Positions 1-6,909 of a stretch of 7,033 nucleotides of DNA are shown here, one piece after another. A model generated the notes under the pieces. That model had not been told where the DNA came from. It worked only from the letters and a program-made list of their open reading frames with translations, and made no database searches. The translations under genes were made by a program, and so were the position numbers. The stretch's first letter is position 1; every line of letters starts with the position of its first letter. Source of the DNA: JAKEGK01 sp036507695 (GTDB lineage: Bacteria > Pseudomonadota > Gammaproteobacteria > SZUA-152); assembly GCA_036507695.1 (NCBI GenBank), contig DATCIR010000151.1, positions 1 through 7,033 on the forward strand. Direction: 5' to 3'.

Positions 1-2178
1 CAAGCGAGTCTCGAAGCGGAATTTTCCCTGCTGCGGTTTATCATGATGGATATGTATTTTATAGTGCGTATCGTAGATCGAAAAATCAGAGTTCACGGTG
101 ACTACAAAATTCTGCTGTACGCTGGTTACGCCGTCGCTGACGGTAACGCTGCCCTGGTAATTACCGGGATAGTTGTAAATGTGGGTAAGCTGTAGCGCGT
201 CGTAAACCACCGTGCCGTCACCCAGATCCCAGACGATACTCAGGCTGTCATTTTCCGCGTCGATGACTTCCAGCGACAGGTTTACCAATAGCGGCGCCTG
301 GCCGGCCGATGGCGCGATAGACAAGTTGACAATCGCCGGCGCTTGATTAACCGCAAGCACTTCGATGATCAATTCAGCCTGGTTTTGATTGCCATAGTTG
401 TCAGTGACGGTAAGTACACTCATATAGGATCCAGGCCGGGTGTAGACATGAATAGGCGTTACTTCGCTACTGCTGGCTCCATCCCCAAACTCCCACGCCC
501 AGGTAACGGGGCCGGTTTCCGGATCATAACTCTCGCCGCCGTCAAAACGCACGGTAAGCGGCGCGTAGCCCTGGGTAACATCGGCTGATATTCTGGCTAC
601 CGGCGGCAGGTTTTCGCCGACGCTTATAAATACTTCATCCGCCGTGCTGGACACCAGGCCGTCGCTGACGATAAGAGAAATGACATAAACACCGGTTACA
701 TCGGGAACAAAAACCGGCGTCACGGCATGGGATGACCAGGCGCCCAGCAAACTGGTGGCGGGCGCTGATATCACTTGCCATTGAAAAAGGCTGATAGGAT
801 CACCGTCCGGATCGAACGAGGCGGTGCCGTCCAGTACCACAGTTTCCCCCAGGATAATACTGACGTCATTACCGGCGTTGGCGATGGGCGGCGTATTGAT
901 TTCGCCCCGGTCAAACAAAAATACGTCATCAAAATTGTTGGTGTCCGGCGTTATCAGGTTCGACGCAAAGGAAAAAAGTGTAACATAACGTCCGTCCGCA
1001 TTAAGCGCCGGATTAAAACTGGCGGAGTCCGCAGGTTCGCCAGTTTCAGTATTCGTCAGCAATTGCATGTTGCCGGTTCGCTGGTCGTAGATAAAGACAT
1101 CTTCAAACTGATTGCTGTCTGATCCGGCAAGATTGGATGCGTAGGAGAAAAAACTGATAAAACGGCCGTCCCGGCTGATGGCGGGTTGATATGCCGGTCC
1201 ATTGGCATCACCACCGGCAGGGGTTACGTTAACCCTAGTCATTGAGGATGAGTTCCTATCAAATACAAAGATGTCAGTCTCGAGATTGTTATCGTTCGGC
1301 ACCAGATTAGTGGCGTTGGATTCAAATACCACAAAACGCCCGTCACCGCTGATTGCGGGATAGGCGCTGCGGCCATTACCGGGCAGTCCGGAGCCTGACA
1401 GGGAGACCAGCGCAACACTCGCAAGTTGCCGGTCGCGGAGGTACACATCTTGCGCGCCATTGGTGTCGCCAGGAACCAGGTTGCTGGCGTGGGAAGAAAA
1501 GGCGACGTAACGTCCATCAGCGCTGATACGAGGCTGCCAACTATCCATGTTTGCCTGATTACCATTGGCATCCACGCTGATACGCTCGGTTGATCCGGTT
1601 AGGGTATCATGGGCAAACACGTCAATGGCCCGGTTGGTATCGCCCGTGACCAGATTGGACGCCAGCGAATAAAATGCGATGACCCGGCCATCTTCACTGA
1701 TTGAGGGGCTGAAACTGTGGCTACTGGCTTGGACGCCGTTACTGTTGACCGAGACGCGCGTTGTCGATCCTGATTCGCGGTCGTGAAGAAAAATGTCAAT
1801 AACCAGGTTACTATCGGCGTCGACCAGATTGGATGCGAACGATTCAAATGCGATATAACGGCCGTTACCCGATATTACCGGATTGGTGCTGGCGCCGTCC
1901 GCTTGTTCGCCGTTAATTCCCGTGCTGACGCGCTCAATGGTATTGTTAAGAGTGTCAACCACAAACACATCAGTGACGGCATTGGTATCGTTTGCGGCCA
2001 GGTTCGAGGCATCCGATTCAAAAACCACGAAGCGCCCGTCCGCACTGATGGACGGATTGACACTCGCGCCATTGGTTTCTTCAGTGCCCGCGGTGCTTAA
2101 CCTGGAGATGGTGGCCGCGTGCGCCGCAAACGCCCACGCAACACACACCATGAAAACTATTGTTATTACGCTTCTCAT
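1..2178 (-). CDS. Exported TolB/PD40-like beta-propeller protein with PKD domains (partial, C-terminus outside window)
   Basis: The minus-strand frame has no stop from the ATG at 2178 to the window edge (726 codons), so the 3' end is missing. The start is supported by a GGAG eight bases upstream. Residues 1-21 form a signal peptide: a basic start, a hydrophobic core and an A-H-A type cleavage site. Residues 28-426 are seven repeats of exactly 58 residues, each with a (S/N)-x-(D/N)-G-R turn, an A-(S/T)-N-L segment and a D-x-N-x3-D-(V/I)-(F/Y) segment. This pattern belongs to the TolB/PD40 (WD40-like) propeller family. Three PKD-like domains follow, at about 429-521, 526-608 and 611-697; the second and third carry WEFGDG (562-567) and WDLGDG (650-655). 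Residues 698-726 begin an unidentified region. C12 is not in a lipobox, so this is not a lipoprotein. I infer a periplasmic, surface or secreted binding or scaffold role. No catalytic motif is visible, and the missing C-terminus could hold an enzyme or anchor domain. Confidence 0.9.
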   Translation of the reverse strand, partial: MRSVITIVFMVCVAWAFAAHAATISRLSTAGTEETNGASVNPSISADGRFVVFESDASNLAANDTNAVTDVFVVDTLNNTIERVSTGINGEQADGASTNPVISGNGRYIAFESFASNLVDADSNLVIDIFLHDRESGSTTRVSVNSNGVQASSHSFSPSISEDGRVIAFYSLASNLVTGDTNRAIDVFAHDTLTGSTERISVDANGNQANMDSWQPRISADGRYVAFSSHASNLVPGDTNGAQDVYLRDRQLASVALVSLSGSGLPGNGRSAYPAISGDGRFVVFESNATNLVPNDNNLETDIFVFDRNSSSMTRVNVTPAGGDANGPAYQPAISRDGRFISFFSYASNLAGSDSNQFEDVFIYDQRTGNMQLLTNTETGEPADSASFNPALNADGRYVTLFSFASNLITPDTNNFDDVFLFDRGEINTPPIANAGNDVSIILGETVVLDGTASFDPDGDPISLFQWQVISAPATSLLGAWSSHAVTPVFVPDVTGVYVISLIVSDGLVSSTADEVFISVGENLPPVARISADVTQGYAPLTVRFDGGESYDPETGPVTWAWEFGDGASSSEVTPIHVYTRPGSYMSVLTVTDNYGNQNQAELIIEVLAVNQAPAIVNLSIAPSAGQAPLLVNLSLEVIDAENDSLSIVWDLGDGTVVYDALQLTHIYNYPGNYQGSVTVSDGVTSVQQNFVVTVNSDFSIYDTHYKIHIHHDKPQQGKFRFETRL
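901..2097 (-). repeat. Seven tandem 174-bp propeller-blade repeats
   Basis: Seven in-frame units encode one propeller blade each. The D-G-R (or N-G-R) turn recurs at residues 47, 105, 163, 221, 279, 337 and 395, and the first Asp of D-x-N-x3-D recurs at 64, 122, 180, 238, 296, 354 and 412. The period is therefore exactly 58 residues with no insertions or deletions. The DNA copies have diverged well beyond simple tandem duplication. The seventh unit stops short, right after its D-V-F-L-F-D-R strand, where the first PKD-like domain begins. Confidence 0.88.
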
Positions 2179-2186
2179 GACAACGA

Positions 2187-2190
2187 CTCC
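2187..2190 (-). promoter_or_regulatory. Ribosome binding site of the exported propeller protein
   Basis: The minus strand reads GGAG eight bases before the ATG at 2178. This favours that start over the in-frame ATG nine codons further in (2151), which would lose the basic end of the signal peptide. The ATG at 2194 is out of frame. Confidence 0.7.
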
Positions 2191-2317
2191 GCATGCTGAC
2201 CGCTCCCTGGTGGATAGAGGACTAATAGTTTCCAAGCTAATAGCACCACCGATTTTTATAGAGCTAAGAGTAGCTGTAAAAAACCATCAATAACGATACA
2301 GGGTAGAGGATTTTATG

Positions 2318-2362
2318 GATTTGTGATGACTTCGTTTACGAAAGAAGAAGTCAATCACAATC
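2318..2362. repeat. Imperfect inverted repeat, about 15 paired bases
   Basis: The left arm GATTTGTGATGACTTC (2318-2333) pairs with the right arm GAAGTCAATCACAATC (2347-2362), with one unpaired base in each arm and a 13-base spacer. No T-run follows on either strand, so it does not look like an intrinsic terminator. It sits upstream of the likely hrpA promoter and could be an operator or a structural element. No regulator can be named. Confidence 0.6.
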
Positions 2363-2444
2363 ATCCTGTAAACCAGTGCAACAAGAGTCAACTGGACAGA
2401 AATTTGCGATAGGACGTTAAAGCGCATTTTGCCATTGACCGTGG

Positions 2445-2473
2445 TTTTCCGGCTCAAAACTAACGGGTATAAT
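2445..2473 (+). promoter_or_regulatory. Possible sigma-70-type promoter for hrpA
   Basis: A perfect TATAAT at 2468-2473 is preceded, 17 bases upstream, only by a poor -35 (TTTTCC, 2445-2450). A better -35 word, TTGACC at 2435-2440, lies 27 bases away, which is too far. If the box is used, transcription would start near 2480 and leave a leader of about 100 nucleotides. Confidence 0.33.
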
Positions 2474-2532
2474 TGAATCGCGTTATAAATGGATAAGATT
2501 AGTTATAGACAACCATTCGCTGCCAACAGGAA

Positions 2533-2550
2533 TGTGACGAACAGGTCACA
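2533..2550 (+). promoter_or_regulatory. Short perfect hairpin in the hrpA leader
   Basis: TGTGAC and GTCACA form a perfect 6-bp inverted repeat around a six-base loop, ending 28 bases before the hrpA ATG. It resembles a CRP half-site pair, but the TGTGA to TCACA spacing is eight bases instead of six, so a CRP site is unlikely. It may fold in the leader RNA. Confidence 0.4.
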
Positions 2551-2578
2551 ACGGAATTGATACCCACTGCCTTGCGAT

Positions 2579-5500
2579 ATGCCGGCTATTCCCGACCACA
2601 TCACGCTTAAACTCACGGAAGTGAGCAATAACCTTGGCCAGGTCATGGCCAAGGACCGCTATGGCCTGGACAAACGCATTCACGACCTGTTGCTTGCGCA
2701 CCAGCAGGCGGGTAACAAGCCGGTCAGTCAACAGCGCGTGGAAAAACTGTTGCAGGATTATCAGCGGTCATGTGAAAGGTATCAACGCCGTAAACACCGC
2801 TTGCCGGAACCGGCGTTAAACGCCGATTTACCCGTTATCCAGTTTCGAGACGAAATTACCCGGGCGATACAGGCAAACCAGGTTGTGGTGATCGCGGGAG
2901 AAACAGGTTCCGGAAAAACCACGCAACTGCCGCAAATATGTCTTTCCCTGGGGCGGGGAGTGAGTGGCCTTATCGGTCATACGCAGCCACGCCGCATCGC
3001 CGCCCGCAGCGTAGCCCAACGTATAGCGGATGAACTGAAGAGTGAGTTAGGTGACTATGTCGGTTATAAGGTTCGTTTCACGGGGCAGGTGCGGCAGGAA
3101 TCCTTTATCAAGATCATGACCGACGGCATTTTGCTGGCGGAACTGCAAACCGATCATTTCCTTAGTCAATACGACACCTTGATCATTGACGAGGCGCACG
3201 AACGTAACCTGAATATCGATTTTATCCTGGGCTATTTGAAAAGTCTGTTACCCAAACGGCCTGATCTTAAAGTAATTATCACGTCCGCCACCATTGACAC
3301 CGGGCGTTTCGCAACACACTTCGGCGGCGCGCCGGTTATTGAAGTATCAGGACGCACGTATCCCGTCGAGGTGCGCTACCGTCCCGTGGAGGAAACCGAA
3401 GAACTGATTGATCAGGGTAATAAAGTAAGCAATGCGATCCTCGCCGCCATCCGCGAGCTGGACCGGCATGGCAGGGGAGATATCCTGGTCTTTTTGTGCG
3501 GCGAGCGTGATATCCGGGACACCCATCATTTTCTGAAGCAACAGCTGGACCACAATAGCAACGAGATTTTGCCCCTGTTCGCCCGCCTCAGCGCACAGGA
3601 TCAAAACCGGGTGTTTCAGGCCAGCAAAAAACGCCGCATTATTCTCTCGACCAATGTGGCGGAAACCTCGCTAACGGTTCCCGGCATCAAGTACGTGATC
3701 GATACCGGCAAGGCGCGCATCAATCGTTACAATTACAAAACCAAGGTGCAACGCCTGCCGATTGAAAAAATTTCCCAGGCCAATGCGGACCAGCGCAAAG
3801 GACGCTGCGGCCGGGTCAGCGACGGGGTATGTATCAGGCTCTATTCCCAGGAGGATTTCGAATCACGCCCCGTATTTGCGGATCCGGAAATCACCAGGGT
3901 CAATCTTGCGTCGGTTATACTGCGTATGAAAGTCCTCAAGCTGGGGCATATTGAAGAATTTCCGTTCCTGGATCCGCCGGATCATCGCTACATCAAAGAT
4001 GGGTATAAGCTGTTAAACGAATTGCTGGCGATTGATCACTATCATAAGTTGACTCCCATCGGCCGCCAACTGGCGCGCATGCCAATCGACCCCAAGATCG
4101 CCAGGATGTTAATTGAGGCCTCCAAAAGAAACACCTTGCAGGAAGCACTGGTAATTGCCAGCGCCTTGTCAGTACAGGATCCCCGGGAACGCCCCCATGA
4201 ATTCACCGAGGCGGCGGACAAGCAGCACGGGATTTTTCAGGATGAATCCTCCGATTTTCTGTTCTATGTCAATTTATGGAACGCCTTTCACGAGCACGCC
4301 AAACATTCTTCGGTGAACCAGTTACGTAAATGGTGCCGCGAGCATTTTCTATCGTATCAACGCATGCGGGAATGGTTGGATGTACACACGCAGCTATTGG
4401 AAATTGCCGGGGAGACAGGCGGCAAACTCAATCAACAACCGGCTAGTTACCAGGAATTGCATTGCGCTCTCTGCGCCGGGCTATTGGGTAACATCGGTTG
4501 TCACAAAGAAAAACAAGAATACAGCGGCGCGCGTGATATCGGCCTAGCGTTGTTTCCCGGTTCCGTACTCGCGAAAAAGCCACCCAAATGGATCGTCGCG
4601 GCGGAATTGATTGAAACCCAGAAATTGTACGCCCATACGGCCGCGAAAATCCAACCGGAATGGCTGGAAGAGCTGGCCTCGCACATTACCAAACATCATT
4701 ATACGGAACCGCATTGGGATGAAAAAACCGGGCATGTATCCGCGTATGCAAAAATTACCCTGTACGGCCTTACCATCGCCGCGCAAAAGAAAATCAACTA
4801 TGAAAAAATCTCCGTGATTGAAAGCCGGGAGTTGTTTATCCGGGCCGCCCTGGTAGAACAAAAATTGCAAAGCAAGGCGCATTTTTACCGGCATAACAGC
4901 GGCCTCATCGCACAGATAAGGGCCGAAGAAGAAAAACTGCGCGTGCGGGGCTTACTGGCCAGCGACGAGGAATTATATGCGCTTTATGATAAAAAAATAC
5001 CGGCGCATATTTGTAACGTGAAGACCTTTAAGCAATGGATTGAAAAACAGGAAGCGGAAAATCCGGACTATTTGTGTTTTACCCGGCAACAATTCACCAG
5101 CGAAATGGCTGGAAAAATTGCGCAACCGTCGAGGCCGGACCGCATGGAGCTGGATAATATCAGTTTTGAACTGGAGTATGCGTTCGATATCGGGGCGCAA
5201 CACGACGGTGTTTCGGTGTTGATTCCGCACGTCTTGATCAACCAGGCGCCTGAATATGTTTTCGATTGGCTGGTGCCGGGATTTTTACAGGAAAAAATTG
5301 GTGCCATTATCAAATCGCTGCCGAAAAAGTACCGGCGTTCCTTTGTGCCCGCGCCAGAATATGCCAAAGCCTGCGCCGCGGCCATGCAAGCCTACCAGTC
5401 GCCTTTACTTCCGGCGCTTGCCGCCCAGCTCAAACTAATCACCGGCGTGGAAGTGCCGCAGGATGTTTGGAGCCAGGTTACTCTACCGGACTATCTGCGA

Positions 5501-6511
5501 ATGAATTTCAAAATACTGGATGATCATGGAAAAGTGGTCCAAACCGGCCGCGACCTGGCGAAACTGAAAATCGCCTTGAAGACCGGGCAAACAGTGAATA
5601 CGGCGCAGAATCTGCTGGAAGCCAGCGGCGTTACGCAATGGGAATTTGGCGATTTGCCGGTGCAGAAAACAATTGAGGTGCGTGGTTTCAGGCTGGGGGT
5701 GTTTCCCGCGTTGGTTGATGAAGGCGAAAGCGTGGCCTTGAAAAATTTTGAAAACCAGGCGGAAGCGATCCGGAAACATCGCAACGGTGTCGCGAGGCTG
5801 TACCAGATCCAGGAAAAATCCAAAATCAAATACGTGGAAAAAAATATTCCCCTGATCCGTGAAATCTGCCTGAATCTCGGTGGCGGGGTGAATTGCGACG
5901 AGTTAAAAAGGGATTTAATGCAATGCGTTATCACCCGGTCATTATTCCATGACGTGGTAGATATACGGAACAAAACCCAGTTTCTGCAGCGGTGTGCAGC
6001 AGCTAATTCGAGGATCAACGGCGAATGCGTTGCTTTAAGCAATAGCCTAGTGGAAATTTCCCGCTACTATAACGATATCAAGCACGCGTTCAACAAGAAA
6101 ACCGGCCTGCAGTGGCTGGCCGCAGTCCAGGACATGCGGTCACAACTGGAACAACTGATTTATCCCGGTTTTATCCAGCAAACCGAACCGCAGTGGTTTA
6201 AACAATTGGCAAAATACTTAAAAGGCATGCTGGTTAGAATTAACAAACTGGAGCAGTCGCCTGAAAAAGACCGGCAACGGTTGGTACAGTTAAGCCCTTA
6301 TTGGGGACAGTACCAGGAATGGATTCACAATCCCCGCATCGTGAAATTGCATGCTAAGGAATTGTCGCAATATCACTGGATGTTGCAGGAAATGCGCATT
6401 TCCTTATTTTGCCAGGAGCTGGGCGCCGCGATGAAAATATCCCTGCCCCGGCTTAACGAAGCCGTTAGCGAAATCAAAGATTCACTAAAACAAAATAAGA
6501 CTCTCGGCTAA
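2579..6511 (+). CDS. hrpA: ATP-dependent RNA helicase HrpA (DEAH box)
   Basis: This is a complete 1310-residue protein, close to the roughly 1300 of E. coli HrpA. The helicase core shows motif I GETGSGKTT (107-115), Ia TQPRR (135-139), Ib TDG (181-183), II DEAH (204-207), III SAT (236-238), V TNVAETSLTVPG (358-369) and VI QRKGRCGR (405-412). A winged-helix/HA2-type helical segment follows at about 441-560, an OB-fold region at about 625-700 and DUF3418 at about 710-1300. All key catalytic residues are present. In E. coli, HrpA is a cytoplasmic 3'-5' RNA helicase reported to rescue stalled or collided ribosomes and to process a fimbrial mRNA. The ATG at 2579 is the only in-frame ATG after the stop at 2558, and it preserves the family's N-terminal helix (residues 12-38). 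It has no evident Shine-Dalgarno sequence. Met23 (2645) is an alternative start that would cut into conserved sequence. The gene appears monocistronic, and no U-tailed terminator is visible after it. Confidence 0.97.
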   Translation: MPAIPDHITLKLTEVSNNLGQVMAKDRYGLDKRIHDLLLAHQQAGNKPVSQQRVEKLLQDYQRSCERYQRRKHRLPEPALNADLPVIQFRDEITRAIQANQVVVIAGETGSGKTTQLPQICLSLGRGVSGLIGHTQPRRIAARSVAQRIADELKSELGDYVGYKVRFTGQVRQESFIKIMTDGILLAELQTDHFLSQYDTLIIDEAHERNLNIDFILGYLKSLLPKRPDLKVIITSATIDTGRFATHFGGAPVIEVSGRTYPVEVRYRPVEETEELIDQGNKVSNAILAAIRELDRHGRGDILVFLCGERDIRDTHHFLKQQLDHNSNEILPLFARLSAQDQNRVFQASKKRRIILSTNVAETSLTVPGIKYVIDTGKARINRYNYKTKVQRLPIEKISQANADQRKGRCGRVSDGVCIRLYSQEDFESRPVFADPEITRVNLASVILRMKVLKLGHIEEFPFLDPPDHRYIKDGYKLLNELLAIDHYHKLTPIGRQLARMPIDPKIARMLIEASKRNTLQEALVIASALSVQDPRERPHEFTEAADKQHGIFQDESSDFLFYVNLWNAFHEHAKHSSVNQLRKWCREHFLSYQRMREWLDVHTQLLEIAGETGGKLNQQPASYQELHCALCAGLLGNIGCHKEKQEYSGARDIGLALFPGSVLAKKPPKWIVAAELIETQKLYAHTAAKIQPEWLEELASHITKHHYTEPHWDEKTGHVSAYAKITLYGLTIAAQKKINYEKISVIESRELFIRAALVEQKLQSKAHFYRHNSGLIAQIRAEEEKLRVRGLLASDEELYALYDKKIPAHICNVKTFKQWIEKQEAENPDYLCFTRQQFTSEMAGKIAQPSRPDRMELDNISFELEYAFDIGAQHDGVSVLIPHVLINQAPEYVFDWLVPGFLQEKIGAIIKSLPKKYRRSFVPAPEYAKACAAAMQAYQSPLLPALAAQLKLITGVEVPQDVWSQVTLPDYLRMNFKILDDHGKVVQTGRDLAKLKIALKTGQTVNTAQNLLEASGVTQWEFGDLPVQKTIEVRGFRLGVFPALVDEGESVALKNFENQAEAIRKHRNGVARLYQIQEKSKIKYVEKNIPLIREICLNLGGGVNCDELKRDLMQCVITRSLFHDVVDIRNKTQFLQRCAAANSRINGECVALSNSLVEISRYYNDIKHAFNKKTGLQWLAAVQDMRSQLEQLIYPGFIQQTEPQWFKQLAKYLKGMLVRINKLEQSPEKDRQRLVQLSPYWGQYQEWIHNPRIVKLHAKELSQYHWMLQEMRISLFCQELGAAMKISLPRLNEAVSEIKDSLKQNKTLG

Positions 6512-6610
6512 ACAATAAATAAAGATAAATGAACGCCTCTCTGAATAACCTCGAATAAACAATAAGTTATAAATTGTCCCGAAATATGAAGCGGATCACA
6601 TACTGAACCG

Positions 6611-6652
6611 TAAGTGGTGCTACTTAGTTAACTAAGTGGTAAGGTAAGTAGT
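6611..6652. repeat. Phased TAAGT half-site array around a 16-bp palindrome
   Basis: TAAGT occurs at 6611-6615, inverted (ACTTA) at 6622-6626, then direct at 6633-6637 and 6645-6649. The start-to-start steps are 11, 11 and 12 bases, about one helical turn each. The middle pair makes the perfect palindrome ACTTAGTTAACTAAGT (6622-6637). The longer word TAAGTGGT is repeated exactly at 6611-6618 and 6633-6640, with a variant TAAGTAGT at 6645-6652. This is the geometry of a multi-site operator, but no protein partner is identified. Confidence 0.6.
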
Positions 6653-6678
6653 GTCAGCGGCCGCTAATTCTGGCGGGG

Positions 6679-6744
6679 GGTACTGATAAATTCCAAAAAA
6701 ATTAGGTATCCGAATTTGATTGTGGGGTTCGGTACTGAATAAAT
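6679..6744 (+). repeat. Imperfect direct repeat upstream of the small membrane protein gene
   Basis: GGTACTGATAAAT (6679-6691) recurs as GGTACTGAATAAAT (6731-6744), differing by one inserted A. Both copies continue into a similar A-rich run (CAAAA). The copies are 52 bases apart, and the second ends 18 bases before the small gene's ATG. It may be a local duplication or a repeated regulatory site. Confidence 0.5.
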
Positions 6745-6752
6745 ACAAAATC

Positions 6753-6756
6753 GGAG
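6753..6756 (+). promoter_or_regulatory. Ribosome binding site of the 48-codon membrane protein gene
   Basis: GGAG lies six bases before the ATG at 6763, an ideal spacing. It is the main evidence that this short frame is translated. Confidence 0.65.
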
Positions 6757-6762
6757 TGGGAT

Positions 6763-6909
6763 ATGCAAAGGCGGCAAAACGAGACGGTAACGGTTAAACA
6801 TGCGAAACAATGGCTGGATAGTTTTGATGTGGAGATGTTCTTTATCAATGCCCTGGTTATTTGTGTGCTTCTGCTCACAATGGTGGTTTCCGGGATTTTG
6901 TTGTCCTAG
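6763..6909 (+). CDS. Small single-pass membrane protein (48 aa), hypothetical
   Basis: This short frame starts at ATG 6763 and ends at TAG 6907-6909. It is preceded by GGAG at six-base spacing. The protein has a polar, basic N-terminal part (residues 1-24, starting MQRRQNE) and a strongly hydrophobic C-terminal segment at about 25-47 that ends almost at the stop, so it would be a tail-anchored single-pass membrane protein. The basic N-terminus suggests it stays in the cytoplasm. I do not recognise the family and assign no function. It lies 251 bp after hrpA with repeats in between, so it probably has its own promoter. The opposite-strand frame over the same bases has no ribosome binding site and a poor composition. 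The main doubt is the short length. Confidence 0.6.
   Translation: MQRRQNETVTVKHAKQWLDSFDVEMFFINALVICVLLLTMVVSGILLS

Larger units (their letters stand above)
2179..2578. other. Divergent intergenic region between the exported protein gene and hrpA
   Basis: This 400-bp stretch separates two outward-facing genes and should hold both promoters. No open frame here has a convincing ribosome binding site. It contains three CTAATAG-like repeats near 2222-2270, a long imperfect inverted repeat at 2318-2362, a TATAAT box at 2468-2473 facing hrpA and a short hairpin at 2533-2550. On the minus strand, TATAAA (2260-2255) is the best -10 candidate for the exported protein gene, but it has no good -35 partner. 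Confidence 0.7.
6512..6762. other. AT-rich intergenic region with short repeats
   Basis: No supported coding region is present; plus-strand ATGs at 6529 and 6586 open frames of only a few codons. The stretch holds a 10-bp direct repeat TAAACAATAA (6509-6518 and 6556-6565), a phased TAAGT array (6611-6649), a 10-bp palindrome AGCGGCCGCT (6656-6665) and an imperfect direct repeat GGTACTGA(A)TAAAT (6679-6691 and 6731-6744). It probably contains the end of the hrpA transcript and the promoter of the small gene at 6763. Neither can be placed with confidence. Confidence 0.6.

Noticed and set aside
775..1122. Plus-strand open frame opposite the propeller/PKD gene, one of several such frames at 343-588, 1783-2100 and 1883-2293
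   Set aside because: These are antisense to a continuous 726-codon frame with a signal peptide and clear domain repeats. They have no ribosome binding sites or recognisable domains.
1239..2072. Three minus-strand frames (1239-1571, 1599-1847, 1875-2072) in another frame of the propeller gene
   Set aside because: They are shifted-frame readings of the 174-bp repeats. Their similar spacing follows from the repeat period and does not indicate separate genes.
2143..2178. Lipoprotein signal with Cys12
   Set aside because: The residue before the Cys is Val, not Gly/Ala/Ser, and the hydrophobic core continues past it to an A-H-A type signal peptidase I site.
2533..2550. CRP (cAMP receptor protein) binding site
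   Set aside because: TGTGA and TCACA are present, but they are separated by eight bases and CRP sites need six.
5524..6042. 172-codon minus-strand frame inside hrpA
   Set aside because: It is antisense to the conserved DUF3418 region of hrpA, with composition typical of a shadow frame and no ribosome binding site.
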